This document shows positions 54,697-63,374 of a stretch of 64,000 bases of DNA, in pieces. The stretch is from Paracoccaceae bacterium (lineage in GTDB: Bacteria; Pseudomonadota; Alphaproteobacteria; Rhodobacterales; Rhodobacteraceae). The position numbers and the translations under genes are program-made. The notes under the pieces are model-generated. The model worked only from the letters and a program-made list of their open reading frames with translations, did not search any database and was not told the DNA's origin. Within the stretch, counting starts at the first letter, position 1, and each line of letters starts with the position of its first letter. The stretch spans positions 38,072 through 102,071 of the forward strand of contig CACDPP010000002.1 of assembly GCA_902554705.1 (NCBI GenBank). Direction: 5' to 3'.

Positions 54697-55755
54697 GTGA
54701 CAACTGCAAAGCCTATTATATTTGATGGTCATAATGACGTGCTTTCAAAAATTTTTAGTGAAGGTGGCCTTGCTAGGGCGGCATCATTTCTGGAAGGGCG
54801 TGAAGGTGCAATAGATCTCAAAAAAGCAGAAGTGGGCGGATTTGGAGGTGGGTTTTTTGCAGTATATGTACCGTCGAAATTCGATCTAGAATTCAGTTAT
54901 CAAGAAATGGAAAAGGCAAGTTATAGTCTGCCTTTACCAGAACCTATTGAGTGGAGTGAGGCAGTTGCTGTCGTTGCATCACAGGTAACAATCCTGCGTG
55001 AATTAGAAAGGCTAGGTTGTCTAACAATTTGCCATAGCGTATCTGATATTCGTAGTGCTTTTGAAGATGAAAGAATTGCTGCGATTTTTCATATTGAAGG
55101 CGCTGAGGCGATTGATCCAGATCTTCATATGTTAGAGGTCTTACATTCTGCTGGCTTGCGCTCTATTGGACCAGTTTGGAGCCGTCCGACGATTTTTGGA
55201 GAGGGTGTACCATTTAGCTTTCCATCATCTCCAAATATTGGTTCAGGGCTCACTGAGCTAGGCATTGCACTAGTTAAGCGATGTAATGAATTAAATATCA
55301 TGATTGATTTATCTCATTTAAATGAGGCTGGTTTCTGGGATGTAGCACGTCACTCAAACGCGCCCCTAGTAGCGACACACTCAAACGCTCATTCGATTAC
55401 ACAACATTCTCGTAATCTAACTGACAAACAGTTGCGAGCAATTGCAGATAGCGATGGTATGGTCGGTCTAAACTTTGCAACTGCCTTCCTACGTGAAGAT
55501 GGGAAAATGCTAGCAGACGTTTCATTAAGTCAGATGCTGAAGCATCTCGACTATCTTTTAGAAATTCTAGGTGAGGATCGAGTGGGGCTTGGATCAGATT
55601 ATGATGGAGCAGTTATGCCTGAAAAATTGACGGATTTATCTGGTCTTCCAAATTTGAGGCGGGCAATGAAACAGCATGGGTATGATGAAAAGATAATTAA
55701 AAAAATATGCCACGAAAACTGGTTACGTGTTTTGCAGAAGACTTGGGGTTGTTGA
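54697..55755 (+). CDS. M19 family (membrane-type) dipeptidase
   Basis: A 352-residue zinc dipeptidase of the renal dipeptidase fold. The motifs FDGHNDVLSK, IFHIEGAEAIDPD, DLSHLNEAGFWDV, PLVATHSNAHSITQHSRNL and GLGSDYDGAV hold the binuclear zinc ligands. No signal peptide is visible, so it is probably cytosolic. The start is GTG. It ends 15 bp before the nth gene and probably belongs with the amidase and BKACE genes, in line with breakdown of an amide- or peptide-like compound. Confidence 0.9.
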   Translation: MTTAKPIIFDGHNDVLSKIFSEGGLARAASFLEGREGAIDLKKAEVGGFGGGFFAVYVPSKFDLEFSYQEMEKASYSLPLPEPIEWSEAVAVVASQVTILRELERLGCLTICHSVSDIRSAFEDERIAAIFHIEGAEAIDPDLHMLEVLHSAGLRSIGPVWSRPTIFGEGVPFSFPSSPNIGSGLTELGIALVKRCNELNIMIDLSHLNEAGFWDVARHSNAPLVATHSNAHSITQHSRNLTDKQLRAIADSDGMVGLNFATAFLREDGKMLADVSLSQMLKHLDYLLEILGEDRVGLGSDYDGAVMPEKLTDLSGLPNLRRAMKQHGYDEKIIKKICHENWLRVLQKTWGC

Positions 55756-55770
55756 ATTGGAACAATTAAA

Positions 55771-56415
55771 ATGTTGAAACAAGAAAGAGCTGCGTTCATT
55801 TCTAAACGTTTAAATGAGATCTACCCTGAAACGCCGGTTCCTCTAAACCATAGGGATGCCTATCAACTGTTAGTTGCCGTTTTATTGAGTGCGCAGTGCA
55901 CTGACGCTCGGGTAAATATAGTAACGCCAGGTCTGTTTGCTAAAGCTAGCACCGCTCAAGATATGGCAGTCTTAGAAGAAGATGAAATATTGGAAGCGAT
56001 AAAATCTTGTGGGTTAGCGCCAAAAAAATCTCGTGCAATAAAACGACTATCAGAAATTCTTGTCGAAAATTATAATGGAGAAGTCCCAGATGATTTTGCT
56101 TCATTAGAGGCTTTACCTGGAGTTGGTCATAAAACTGCTTCTGTCGTTATGTCGCAATGGTTTGGCTTTCCCGCTTTCCCCGTTGATACTCATATTCACC
56201 GTCTTGCACAGAGATGGGGACTTACAAAAAAAAATAATAATGTAGTAAAAACAGAACATGATTTGAAACTTATATTTCCAGAAAATCTATGGAAAAAATT
56301 GCATTTGCAAATCATTTTCTATGGTAGAGAATTTTGTACTGCGCGAGGATGTAGAGGTGTGCAGTGCGAAATATGCACGACCTGTTATCCAAAAAGAAAA
56401 AAACCATTTGATTGA
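55771..56415 (+). CDS. nth: Endonuclease III
   Basis: A 214-residue DNA glycosylase/AP lyase for oxidised pyrimidines. The helix-hairpin-helix LPGVGHKTASVVM contains the catalytic Lys, and FPVDTHIHRLAQRWGL contains the Asp. The C-terminal cysteines, FCTARG followed by CRGVQCEICTTC, do not keep the usual C-X6-C-X2-C-X5-C spacing; instead they fit the C-X9-C-X2-C variant I associate with Bacteroidetes-type enzymes. The N-terminal part also looks like that branch. It may be a transferred copy. Confidence 0.92.
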   Translation: MLKQERAAFISKRLNEIYPETPVPLNHRDAYQLLVAVLLSAQCTDARVNIVTPGLFAKASTAQDMAVLEEDEILEAIKSCGLAPKKSRAIKRLSEILVENYNGEVPDDFASLEALPGVGHKTASVVMSQWFGFPAFPVDTHIHRLAQRWGLTKKNNNVVKTEHDLKLIFPENLWKKLHLQIIFYGREFCTARGCRGVQCEICTTCYPKRKKPFD

Positions 56416-56487
56416 TTATTATTTATATTTCTAAATTATTAAATTAAATAACAAAGGGTCAAAATATAATTTTTTGGGAGCACCATT

Positions 56488-56634
56488 TTGAAACTGGCTA
56501 AAGAAACTATATGGCATTTTACTTGTGACTACTGTAATCTATGGTGGTCTTTTGCTTCTTCAGATGATTATGAGCCTAAAGATAGTATTTTTTGCCCCCA
56601 TTGTGGAAAGAAAAATAAAATAGAAGATAAGTAA
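56488..56634 (+). CDS. 48-residue zinc-ribbon protein
   Basis: A small reading frame with a TTG start preceded by GGGAG. It has two CXXC-type knuckles, CDYC (about residues 13-16) and CPHC, about 23 residues apart, which form a rubredoxin-type or zinc-ribbon metal site. The aromatic block WHFTC and WWSFA is similar to tiny zinc-ribbon proteins found in other bacteria. It lies 72 bp after nth. Function is unknown; nucleic-acid binding is possible. Confidence 0.6.
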   Translation: MKLAKETIWHFTCDYCNLWWSFASSDDYEPKDSIFCPHCGKKNKIEDK

Positions 56635-56660
56635 CAATAAAATTTAAATTTTTTACTGGA

Positions 56661-57626
56661 TTATTCATCCCAGAGTTTAGTGGAAAGATATTTCAATCCG
56701 CTATCACAAATTACCACAGCAATGGTTTTACCTGACATATTTCCAGAAAGTAATTTTAGTGCTGCCGCTACGTTTGCGCCAGAAGAATATCCTCCAAATA
56801 TACCCTCATACTTTGCAAGTTCTTTGGTAGTTTTTTGAGCTTCATCTCCTGATATCTGGATAAACCCGTCAACTGGAACTTTATCAAGAAACTTTAGTTC
56901 TGGAATAATGTATCCCCCGCCTTGAATTGGGTGATTGGGGTTTGTAACTGTCTGTCCAGCTGCCACGGCTGCGCCCTCGGGCTCAACAACAAAGCACTGA
57001 ATATCGCTATTTCGCTCTTTTAGTGCTTTGGCGATGCCTTTATATGTGCCGCCCGAACCCAAGAAATCAGCAAAACCGTCTAAGTCTCCATTTGTTGCTT
57101 CCCATATCTCGGGCGCTGTATTATAGTAATGAGCTTGCCAGTTTCCGTCTCGGTAAAATTGATCTGCCCTGAATGCTTGGCGCTGTTTGGTGATTTTCTT
57201 TGCCGCTTTGTCTACTAAATCTAGGTCCCCTCCTGATACTTGACCGGGACTGGAGGTGGGTAGCTGATCAACAAGAACCACTTCAGCTCCAAGAGAACGC
57301 ATCATCCGGGCTCTTTCTTCGGAGTTCCCCTTGGACATCACTGCTACAAACGGATATCCTTTCAGACCACAAACTATTGCTAAACCGGTTCCCATATTTC
57401 CTGAGGTTAGCTCAACTACGGTTTGCCCTGGTGAGAGAATACCTAAATTTTCTGCCTCTTCTATAATACCTAGTGCTGCTCTATCTTTTTTTGAAAACCC
57501 AGGATTTAAATATTCCAGCTTCGCTAGAATTGTTCCCTTTACACCATGTAAACTTGTCAAGCGATCTAATCGAACCAATGGGGTATTCCCAATCGCTTCG
57601 GCTGCTGACTTTAACACTTGGCTCAT
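56661..57626 (-). CDS. Cysteine synthase-like PLP enzyme (O-acetylserine sulfhydrylase family)
   Basis: A 321-residue fold-type II PLP enzyme. The PLP lysine is in PGFSKKDRAA, where most cysteine synthases have PGGSVKDR. The phosphate loop is TSGNMGTGLA, and GSGGTYKGIA binds the cofactor phosphate. Such enzymes make cysteine from O-acetylserine or act on related substrates such as cystathionine. The changed PLP-lysine context places it in a divergent branch. It is convergent with the zinc-ribbon gene. Confidence 0.85.
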   Translation of the reverse strand: MSQVLKSAAEAIGNTPLVRLDRLTSLHGVKGTILAKLEYLNPGFSKKDRAALGIIEEAENLGILSPGQTVVELTSGNMGTGLAIVCGLKGYPFVAVMSKGNSEERARMMRSLGAEVVLVDQLPTSSPGQVSGGDLDLVDKAAKKITKQRQAFRADQFYRDGNWQAHYYNTAPEIWEATNGDLDGFADFLGSGGTYKGIAKALKERNSDIQCFVVEPEGAAVAAGQTVTNPNHPIQGGGYIIPELKFLDKVPVDGFIQISGDEAQKTTKELAKYEGIFGGYSSGANVAAALKLLSGNMSGKTIAVVICDSGLKYLSTKLWDE

Positions 57627-57723
57627 TATAATGCTCCCAGAAGTGCATATTTATTAAATACCTTAATTATGCACTTCCTAGTTGGATGATAGCCTTGTCA
57701 CTAGGTTCTTTCAAAAATTTAAT

Positions 57724-58752
57724 TCAATTAACTCCCCATGTATCGCTCAGTCTATAACCTTCAGGCCATGGGTCTGTTGGTTCTAGTGTATGCTGATGGA
57801 GGCCGGTAATCCAACCTCTACCACTTATCTCAGGAATAATTGCATAGGTCCCGTTTAAATTACACTTTTCGACTATTTTCCCTTCAAAAGAAGATCCAAT
57901 AATTGAAATCGCTTTTATCTTTTGACCAACCTTCATTTCTCCTCTAGCCTCAAGAACTGCCATTTTGGCGGATAGCGCTGTGCCTGTTGGAGAACGATCA
58001 ATTTTACCCGGTTTAATGGAAACGGCCGACTTAAAAGAAATGCAATCGTTGGATCGGTCTTCTATTCTGCTGAACTGGCAAAACGAATAATGCTTCCAAT
58101 CAGTTATTGTTGGATGGCGAAATCCGATTTGTTCGGTTGCAGCATCAGTTATTTTCGCGCCAAGGCGAGCAAGTTCTGCCGCTTCGCTTGGATCGATTGA
58201 AAAGCCTAATTCTTTTGCATCTACTATGACAAAACTGTCGCCACCAAATGCCGTATCAGCTGAAATACTTCCGTATCCTTCAAGTTCCAACTTTGTATCT
58301 AACTTATATCCAAAACTAGGTAAATTCTGGACAAAAATTCGCTCCGCCTTTCCATTTTTACATAGAGCTTTAACTTTAACCAAGCCTCCAGGCGCCTCTA
58401 GAAAAAAATTTGTAACGGGTTCTTCCATGGTTATCAGGCCATGATCAAGCAAGACGGTCGCAACACAAATTGAGTTTGAGCCAGACATCGGTGGGGTGTC
58501 TTCTGGTTCCATTATAATAAAAGCTGCAGATGCCTTTGGATTTTTTGGTGGAACTAGTAAATTAACATGTCTGAAGACCCCACCCCTTGGCTCATTGAGC
58601 ACAAAATTCCTCAGGACTTGGTCTTTTGCGATCCATCTACTTTGTTCCCACAGAGTCTTCCCAGGTGGAGGCTCAACACCCTCTATTATTACATCGCCAA
58701 CCTCGCCTTCTGCGTGTGCGGATACAATATGAACAGTTTTTATACTTACCAT
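57724..58752 (-). CDS. Proline racemase-family protein with both catalytic Cys replaced (Ser90, Thr256)
   Basis: A 342-residue protein of the proline racemase/4-hydroxyproline epimerase superfamily. The first active-site motif reads MSGSNS (residues 89-94) where racemases have MCGHG, and the second DRSPTGT where they have DRSPCGT, so Cys90 is Ser and Cys256 is Thr. Known trans-3-hydroxy-L-proline dehydratases have Cys/Thr, and other variants Ser/Cys; a Ser/Thr pair is rare. The rest of the fold, [10 protein letters not shown] and SIIGSSFEG, is intact. The reaction is probably not racemisation. Confidence 0.82.
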   Translation of the reverse strand: MVSIKTVHIVSAHAEGEVGDVIIEGVEPPPGKTLWEQSRWIAKDQVLRNFVLNEPRGGVFRHVNLLVPPKNPKASAAFIIMEPEDTPPMSGSNSICVATVLLDHGLITMEEPVTNFFLEAPGGLVKVKALCKNGKAERIFVQNLPSFGYKLDTKLELEGYGSISADTAFGGDSFVIVDAKELGFSIDPSEAAELARLGAKITDAATEQIGFRHPTITDWKHYSFCQFSRIEDRSNDCISFKSAVSIKPGKIDRSPTGTALSAKMAVLEARGEMKVGQKIKAISIIGSSFEGKIVEKCNLNGTYAIIPEISGRGWITGLHQHTLEPTDPWPEGYRLSDTWGVN

Positions 58753-58828
58753 GGATTTTCGTTACTTTACGTTTTTGAGCGCCGACTGCAAATGTAGCAA
58801 AGTAACGGATCTAAATAAATAAGTTAAT

Positions 58829-58900
58829 GGCTGGGCGGGAAATCAAACTCGCAGTAGGTTACAACTGCAATGTTGACGTAACTTAACCAAGCTCCTCGGC
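58829..58900 (-). pseudogene. Degenerate tRNA-Cys(GCA)-like sequence
   Basis: On the minus strand, a TGCCGAG-type 5' part, an anticodon-loop-like ATTGCAG and a T-arm-like CTACTGCGAGTTTGATT, then CCCAGCC, line up in order with the general tRNA-Cys pattern. But the T stem and acceptor stem do not pair, and the 5' acceptor strand is missing. It cannot be a working tRNA. It may be a relic of an integration site or a decayed gene. Confidence 0.25.
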
Positions 58901-58972
58901 ATTTTCTTTTATTGATAAGCTATTAGCTTCAAATCTATTTCTAATTTATTTGTGAAACCAAGTTAAGATTTC

Positions 58973-59833
58973 TTATGAAGAAGTCGCCCAATCCCAATAC
59001 ATTTCACGTACTTTTCTGGTCATTGGGCCCACTTGATACTGACGCTCATTAAATGCAGTCACAGGAGTTACTTTATTCATATTGCCAGACATAAATACTT
59101 CATCGGCAGTCTCAAAATCTTTGAAACTTAGAACCGTCTCTTGTACGTTTTGGCCAATCTCCTTTAAGTTTGAAATGTGTCGAGATCGGGTGATACCTGC
59201 GAGGAAAGTTCCATTGGCAACTGGGGTAAGTACTTCCCCGTCTCTAACCATGAATATATTGGCGGTGGCTGTCTCAGCGACATTTCCCATCGCATCTGCA
59301 ACCAAAGCGTTGTCAAAACCTTTTGATCTGGCTTCGACAAGCATTCGAGCATTGTTAGGATAAAGACATCCGGCTTTTGCGTTTACTACTGCGTCTTCCA
59401 GTACTGGACGACGAAATCGGGTCTCCGTTAAACGAACAGAGGAGGTTTCTGGGGCGAGTGGGATTTCTTCGAGACAGATTGCAAAGCCTACTGTTTCACT
59501 TTTAGGGACAATGGCGCTAACATCACCATCGATAGCCCAATACATAGGTCTTATGTATACAGCCGCATCTGCTGGGTAAAGTTTTAGGCCCTCCCAGACG
59601 ATATCAACCATTTCTTTTGCACTAACTGTGGGTTTCAACATCAAAGCTTCAGCAGAATTATTGACACGCTTGCAATGCGCCAATAGATCTGGAGCGACGC
59701 CATCAAAGTACCGTGCTCCATCGAAGACATTTGACCCAAGCCAAGCACCGTGGTCTGCGGCGTTAATAACAGCCGCGTTGCCTTTATTCCATATTCCTTG
59801 GAAGTATGTATTTATATTTTGGCCTGTAGCCAT
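58973..59833 (-). CDS. Branched-chain amino acid aminotransferase-like (class IV)
   Basis: A 286-residue PLP fold-type IV aminotransferase. The PLP lysine is in VVNAKAGCLYPNNARM, and the conserved NVAETATANIFMVRDGEV and TPVANGTFLAGITR blocks match the IlvE/D-amino-acid aminotransferase family. It transfers an amino group to a 2-keto acid, most likely a branched-chain one, though D-amino acid or other specificities cannot be excluded. It is transcribed toward the proline-racemase-family gene. Confidence 0.88.
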   Translation of the reverse strand: MATGQNINTYFQGIWNKGNAAVINAADHGAWLGSNVFDGARYFDGVAPDLLAHCKRVNNSAEALMLKPTVSAKEMVDIVWEGLKLYPADAAVYIRPMYWAIDGDVSAIVPKSETVGFAICLEEIPLAPETSSVRLTETRFRRPVLEDAVVNAKAGCLYPNNARMLVEARSKGFDNALVADAMGNVAETATANIFMVRDGEVLTPVANGTFLAGITRSRHISNLKEIGQNVQETVLSFKDFETADEVFMSGNMNKVTPVTAFNERQYQVGPMTRKVREMYWDWATSS

Positions 59834-59947
59834 CTCTTTTTCCCCAGCAGCTTTTCTAGCTTTACTGATCTTTTAAACAAAGTGAATAGTAAAACAATAT
59901 TGTAGAACAAAACTTAACGTAAATTGAAAACGCCCTTTCTTCTTAAT

Positions 59948-60091
59948 TTAAACAAAACCAGTATTTAAAATATCAACCATCGCAATACTATCTGAATTAG
60001 CTGCTGCTATTGTCTTCAGTAGCTCACCAATCGTGATGTTAAGGATTTCGTACCCTGTCTGCGCTGGAAAATAGGAAGTCGTTAGTTTCAT
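59948..60091 (-). pseudogene. N-terminal fragment of an AMP-binding (acyl-CoA synthetase-type) enzyme
   Basis: A 47-residue reading frame whose sequence, SYFPAQTG, TIGELL and IAAANSDSIAMVD, matches the N-terminus of fatty-acyl-CoA synthetases (the SY-x-P-A-x-T, T-x-G-x-L-L and D-x-x-A-L-V-D pattern). No AMP-binding motif follows; the frame stops after residue 47. It is probably a remnant of a deleted ligase gene, perhaps part of the adjacent aromatic or fatty-acid degradation gene set. Confidence 0.45.
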
Positions 60092-60133
60092 AAAGGTTAC
60101 TCTTTTAGGTATTATTGTTCATTTTATAAACTA

Positions 60134-60766
60134 TCACTTCTTTCGGGTTAGGCCCATTTCCATATTTGAAATGCGGTTCATTTCCGGTGTCTTAAACAAT
60201 GCTGGGTTTTTTAAAAAATCCAACATCATTTCTGTTGAATCTCCTCCCCAGAAAACCTCACCATCAATTACAAAACTTGGAACACCAAACACACCTTCGC
60301 TAGTGGCGCGCGCCGTATTTGCACGGAGTGAATCTTTAACTACTGGATCTTGCATTGCATTTTCGGGATCAGAAATATTAAGAGCCCCTCCAATCAGTTG
60401 AATACCTTCTGGGCTATCAGGTTGAATCCCTTTACCATAAATCAGGTCAAATACAGCTCTCGTATGTTTTATATCTGCCCCAGCTGCAGTACACAGTCGT
60501 AGCGCAGGAATTGGATTAAAGGGATGCACAGGTGGCATCGTAAAAGGAATTCCTAATTGATCAGCATTCCACTGAAAAAATCGATAAACAAAACGTCGTT
60601 TTGGGGGAATTTCAGCGGGTCCCAGCTGACCCCAATGCTGTAAAATTGCGCCAAAAACTGTCGGAACTGGTGTTATCTCTATTTTAGTTGGTAGATTTGG
60701 AAATTGTGCAAATTGCAAGTAGGCGAAGGGTGAAATGAAATCAAAATACCATTTTGCTTTTGTCAT
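60134..60766 (-). CDS. 2-Hydroxychromene-2-carboxylate isomerase-like (DsbA family) protein
   Basis: A 210-residue member of the HCCA isomerase/kappa-GST group with a thioredoxin fold. It begins WYFDFISPFAYLQF, in which Ser12 is the glutathione-activating serine. The C-terminal block GVFGVPSFVIDGEVFWGGDS is the family signature. HCCA isomerase acts in naphthalene degradation with glutathione. The next genes are a VOC protein and a GST, so it is part of a glutathione-dependent aromatic or detoxification set. Confidence 0.88.
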   Translation of the reverse strand: MTKAKWYFDFISPFAYLQFAQFPNLPTKIEITPVPTVFGAILQHWGQLGPAEIPPKRRFVYRFFQWNADQLGIPFTMPPVHPFNPIPALRLCTAAGADIKHTRAVFDLIYGKGIQPDSPEGIQLIGGALNISDPENAMQDPVVKDSLRANTARATSEGVFGVPSFVIDGEVFWGGDSTEMMLDFLKNPALFKTPEMNRISNMEMGLTRKK

Positions 60767-60823
60767 AATTTGCCACTCCTATTTCAATTTATTTCTCATC
60801 TAGCATATTATCACTTGTAAGCT

Positions 60824-61354
60824 TTAGCCACTTTTGACCCGATTTTGCAGCAAGCCGCTTTTTGTAGCGTCTTTTCCCCCAATGCGAATGTAATCATTAC
60901 TGGAGCCAAAACTTTCACCTTTCTTAAGTAAACCTGCACCTGGGATGAAATTAACTTCAAAACGTATGCCATCGGGATCTTCGAATAAGACGTAATAGTA
61001 ACCTTTTGCCCAGTTGCGTTCTTCTGGACCGCGTATGATACTAGCTCCAAGCTTGGCCACCAAGACAGCTGTTTTATCAACGTCTTCTCGAGAACGCGCA
61101 CGAAGACAAAGATGATGAAGGCCGACCCGATATTGCTGAAAGCGTTCGTCTTCAAACTCGGGATCACATCTCCTTACCCCGATAGCGGTACGTGCACCCA
61201 CATGATAGCAAAAGTCTGGACCGTCGTTGACACAAACCATTCCAAACTTTGGTAATAGGCTCGAATAGAAAGTACGTGCTTTTTCAAATTGGCTAACTGT
61301 AAGAATGACATGGGCCATTCCGTTTATACCAATTTCAGGCGGGTCCTCGTTCAT
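60824..61354 (-). CDS. VOC family (glyoxalase/dioxygenase-like) protein
   Basis: A 176-residue vicinal-oxygen-chelate protein. It shows the AHVILTVSQFEKARTFYS start, GLHHLCLRA with a metal-ligand histidine, and LFEDPDGIRFEVNFIPG, which holds the Glu ligand. Members are glyoxalase I, dioxygenases and fosfomycin resistance proteins; the substrate is not evident. Its 5' end overlaps the GST gene by four bases (ATGA), showing that they are coupled. Confidence 0.85.
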   Translation of the reverse strand: MNEDPPEIGINGMAHVILTVSQFEKARTFYSSLLPKFGMVCVNDGPDFCYHVGARTAIGVRRCDPEFEDERFQQYRVGLHHLCLRARSREDVDKTAVLVAKLGASIIRGPEERNWAKGYYYVLFEDPDGIRFEVNFIPGAGLLKKGESFGSSNDYIRIGGKDATKSGLLQNRVKSG

Positions 61355-62013
61355 GTCGTTGTCATAGCCGCACCAAGAGATTTGACAGCGTCTGCACGGC
61401 CTGGAGTTGGGGGGATATTTAGTCCACGTTCACAAGCTGGTCTGCCCCTCAGTTGCTCCATCCAACGCTCGAGGTTTGGCAAACCCTCGGTTGGCACTCG
61501 CGCCCAACGGTGGCTACGTATCCACGCCCAATTCGAAATGTCAGCTATAGAGAACTCTTTAGCTAGCCACTCGCGGTCCGCTAGTTGAGTATCAAGCACA
61601 CCATATAAACGCCTTGTTTCATTGTGATAGCGTTTTTTTGCGGCTGGTACATCTTCAGGAAAATAGCGTTCAAATGCTACTGCCTGACCTTGCATTGGTC
61701 CAATTCCACTAGCCTGAAACATCAACCATTGTATTACCTCTGCCCGTGTGGCGCCTTCTTTTGGTAAAAGCTTTCCTGTTTTCTCAGCTAGATAAAAAAG
61801 GACGGCATTTGAGTCAAAAATAACCAGATCGTCTGCATCGTGGTCAACTATCACAGGAATGCGACCGTTTGGGTTCATTGCTAGAAATTCAGGTTTGTGT
61901 TGATCACCAGCTGCAAGGTCAATGTACTTAACAGTATAAGATAAATTTAACTCTTCTAGAGCCATGGCTACTTTCCAGCCGTTAGGAGTTGGAGAAGAAT
62001 AAAGATCTATCAT
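61351..62013 (-). CDS. Glutathione S-transferase family protein 2
   Basis: A 220-residue GST. The N-terminal thioredoxin domain starts MIDLYSSPTPNGWKVAMALEE and has NPNGRIPVIVD with the cis-proline and FDSNAVLFYLAEKTG, as in YfcG/Ure2p-like bacterial GSTs; the C-terminal helical domain contains EFSIADISNWAWI. The catalytic residue is likely Asn or Ser. It conjugates or reduces glutathione adducts. Its stop overlaps the next gene's start by four bases. Confidence 0.9.
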   Translation of the reverse strand: MIDLYSSPTPNGWKVAMALEELNLSYTVKYIDLAAGDQHKPEFLAMNPNGRIPVIVDHDADDLVIFDSNAVLFYLAEKTGKLLPKEGATRAEVIQWLMFQASGIGPMQGQAVAFERYFPEDVPAAKKRYHNETRRLYGVLDTQLADREWLAKEFSIADISNWAWIRSHRWARVPTEGLPNLERWMEQLRGRPACERGLNIPPTPGRADAVKSLGAAMTTT

Positions 62014-62044
62014 GCTGCTAGCAAATCCCAGTATTAATTTTTAG

Positions 62045-63343
62045 TCAAACAGAATTGGAAGCCGTATTTATTGAAAATTTTGGTCTAAAGGTTAATAAGT
62101 ATGCAAAAAGCAAGGTTGCTATAAAACAGGCCAAACCTGCTAAAAGGAATGCGGGTACATAAGTGCTTAATATATCCCGAGACAGACCAGAACCATATGC
62201 TGCGACAGCTGATCCTAGTTGGTGCGCGCCAAAAATCCATCCAAAAACAATTGGGCCATTTATCGTTCCAAAGAATTGACCACTTAGTTTTACGGTTGGC
62301 GGTACAGTTGCGATAAAATCAAGACCAAAAAAGATTGCCCATAAGGTAAGACTGTACACATCAAAATTACTGTAGGGTAGATAGAAGAGTGACAGCCCCC
62401 GTAAGCCATAGTATGCAGCAAGTAAGGTATAGTTATTGTAGCGATCTGAAAGCCAACCCGATCCCATGGTTCCTATAAAGTTGAAAAAACCCATAAGAGC
62501 CAGATAAGAAGACGCCATGATTATCCCGACATTATTGTCAGCACAAAATGGAATGAAGTGTTGTCCAATAATTCCGGTACTTGTCAGCCCACAAATAAAA
62601 AATGTAATTGTCAAAATCCAGAAAGCAGGGTGATTGATTGCACCGGACAAGGCTTTAAATGAAATACTTATAGCATTTCCGGTATTTTCTTTGGGTGGAT
62701 AATAAATCTTATCATCACCATATGCAGCTAGGTTAAGTTGTGACGGCCAATCTTTTCCCAGCAAAAAGAATAAAGATCCACATATTATTCCACCAATTAA
62801 TCCTGGAGCTATTGCAAACTGCCAATTAGATACTGTTGTGATCCAGGCCATCAGGGGCATAAATATCAGTTGTCCAGCGGCGAAAGCGGAAGTCATTATT
62901 CCCACTACTAAACCTCGTCTGGCAGTAAACCATCTTGTTGCAACTGTTGCTGAGAGACCTAACCCAATTATACCGGACGCAATTCCTAAGCATAAACCGA
63001 TGCTTACCAATAGATGCCATTTTTCAAAGGCCAGAACTGTGCAAAGTAAACCTATGACTTCCAATAAAATAACAATCAGCACTACATTTATCACTCCAAT
63101 CCGAAGCATTAATGGTGCACCTATCGGGCATAGCATGGCCGTCATGAAATACATAAGACCTGTCGCTATTGATACATCAGAAATATCCCATCCATGTGCT
63201 TCTGTAATTGGTAAAATTAAAATTTGTGGAGCGCTTGTAATCGTCGAGGTAGCCAACGTAAACAAGAATACTATTGCTGCCATTACCCATGCATAATGAA
63301 TGCCAGCTTTATCTAAGTAAATTTTGAGTTGTTCAGCTAGCAT
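62045..63343 (-). CDS. MFS transporter 2
   Basis: A 432-residue permease with 12 predicted membrane spans. The start region AGIHYAWVMAAIVFLFTLATS and FATSTITSAPQ-type elements, plus a cytoplasmic middle loop, fit the monocarboxylate/anion symporter families of MFS. It is upstream of the GST, VOC and chromene-isomerase genes and probably imports the compound they act on. The substrate is not evident. Confidence 0.88.
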   Translation of the reverse strand: MLAEQLKIYLDKAGIHYAWVMAAIVFLFTLATSTITSAPQILILPITEAHGWDISDVSIATGLMYFMTAMLCPIGAPLMLRIGVINVVLIVILLEVIGLLCTVLAFEKWHLLVSIGLCLGIASGIIGLGLSATVATRWFTARRGLVVGIMTSAFAAGQLIFMPLMAWITTVSNWQFAIAPGLIGGIICGSLFFLLGKDWPSQLNLAAYGDDKIYYPPKENTGNAISISFKALSGAINHPAFWILTITFFICGLTSTGIIGQHFIPFCADNNVGIIMASSYLALMGFFNFIGTMGSGWLSDRYNNYTLLAAYYGLRGLSLFYLPYSNFDVYSLTLWAIFFGLDFIATVPPTVKLSGQFFGTINGPIVFGWIFGAHQLGSAVAAYGSGLSRDILSTYVPAFLLAGLACFIATLLFAYLLTFRPKFSINTASNSV

Positions 63344-63374
63344 GAGTGAAGTCTCCTTTAAATTTCACTTTTTA

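Noticed and set aside
58829..58900. A functional tRNA-Cys
   Set aside because: The T stem and acceptor stem do not pair and the acceptor 5' strand is missing, so only a relic is reported.
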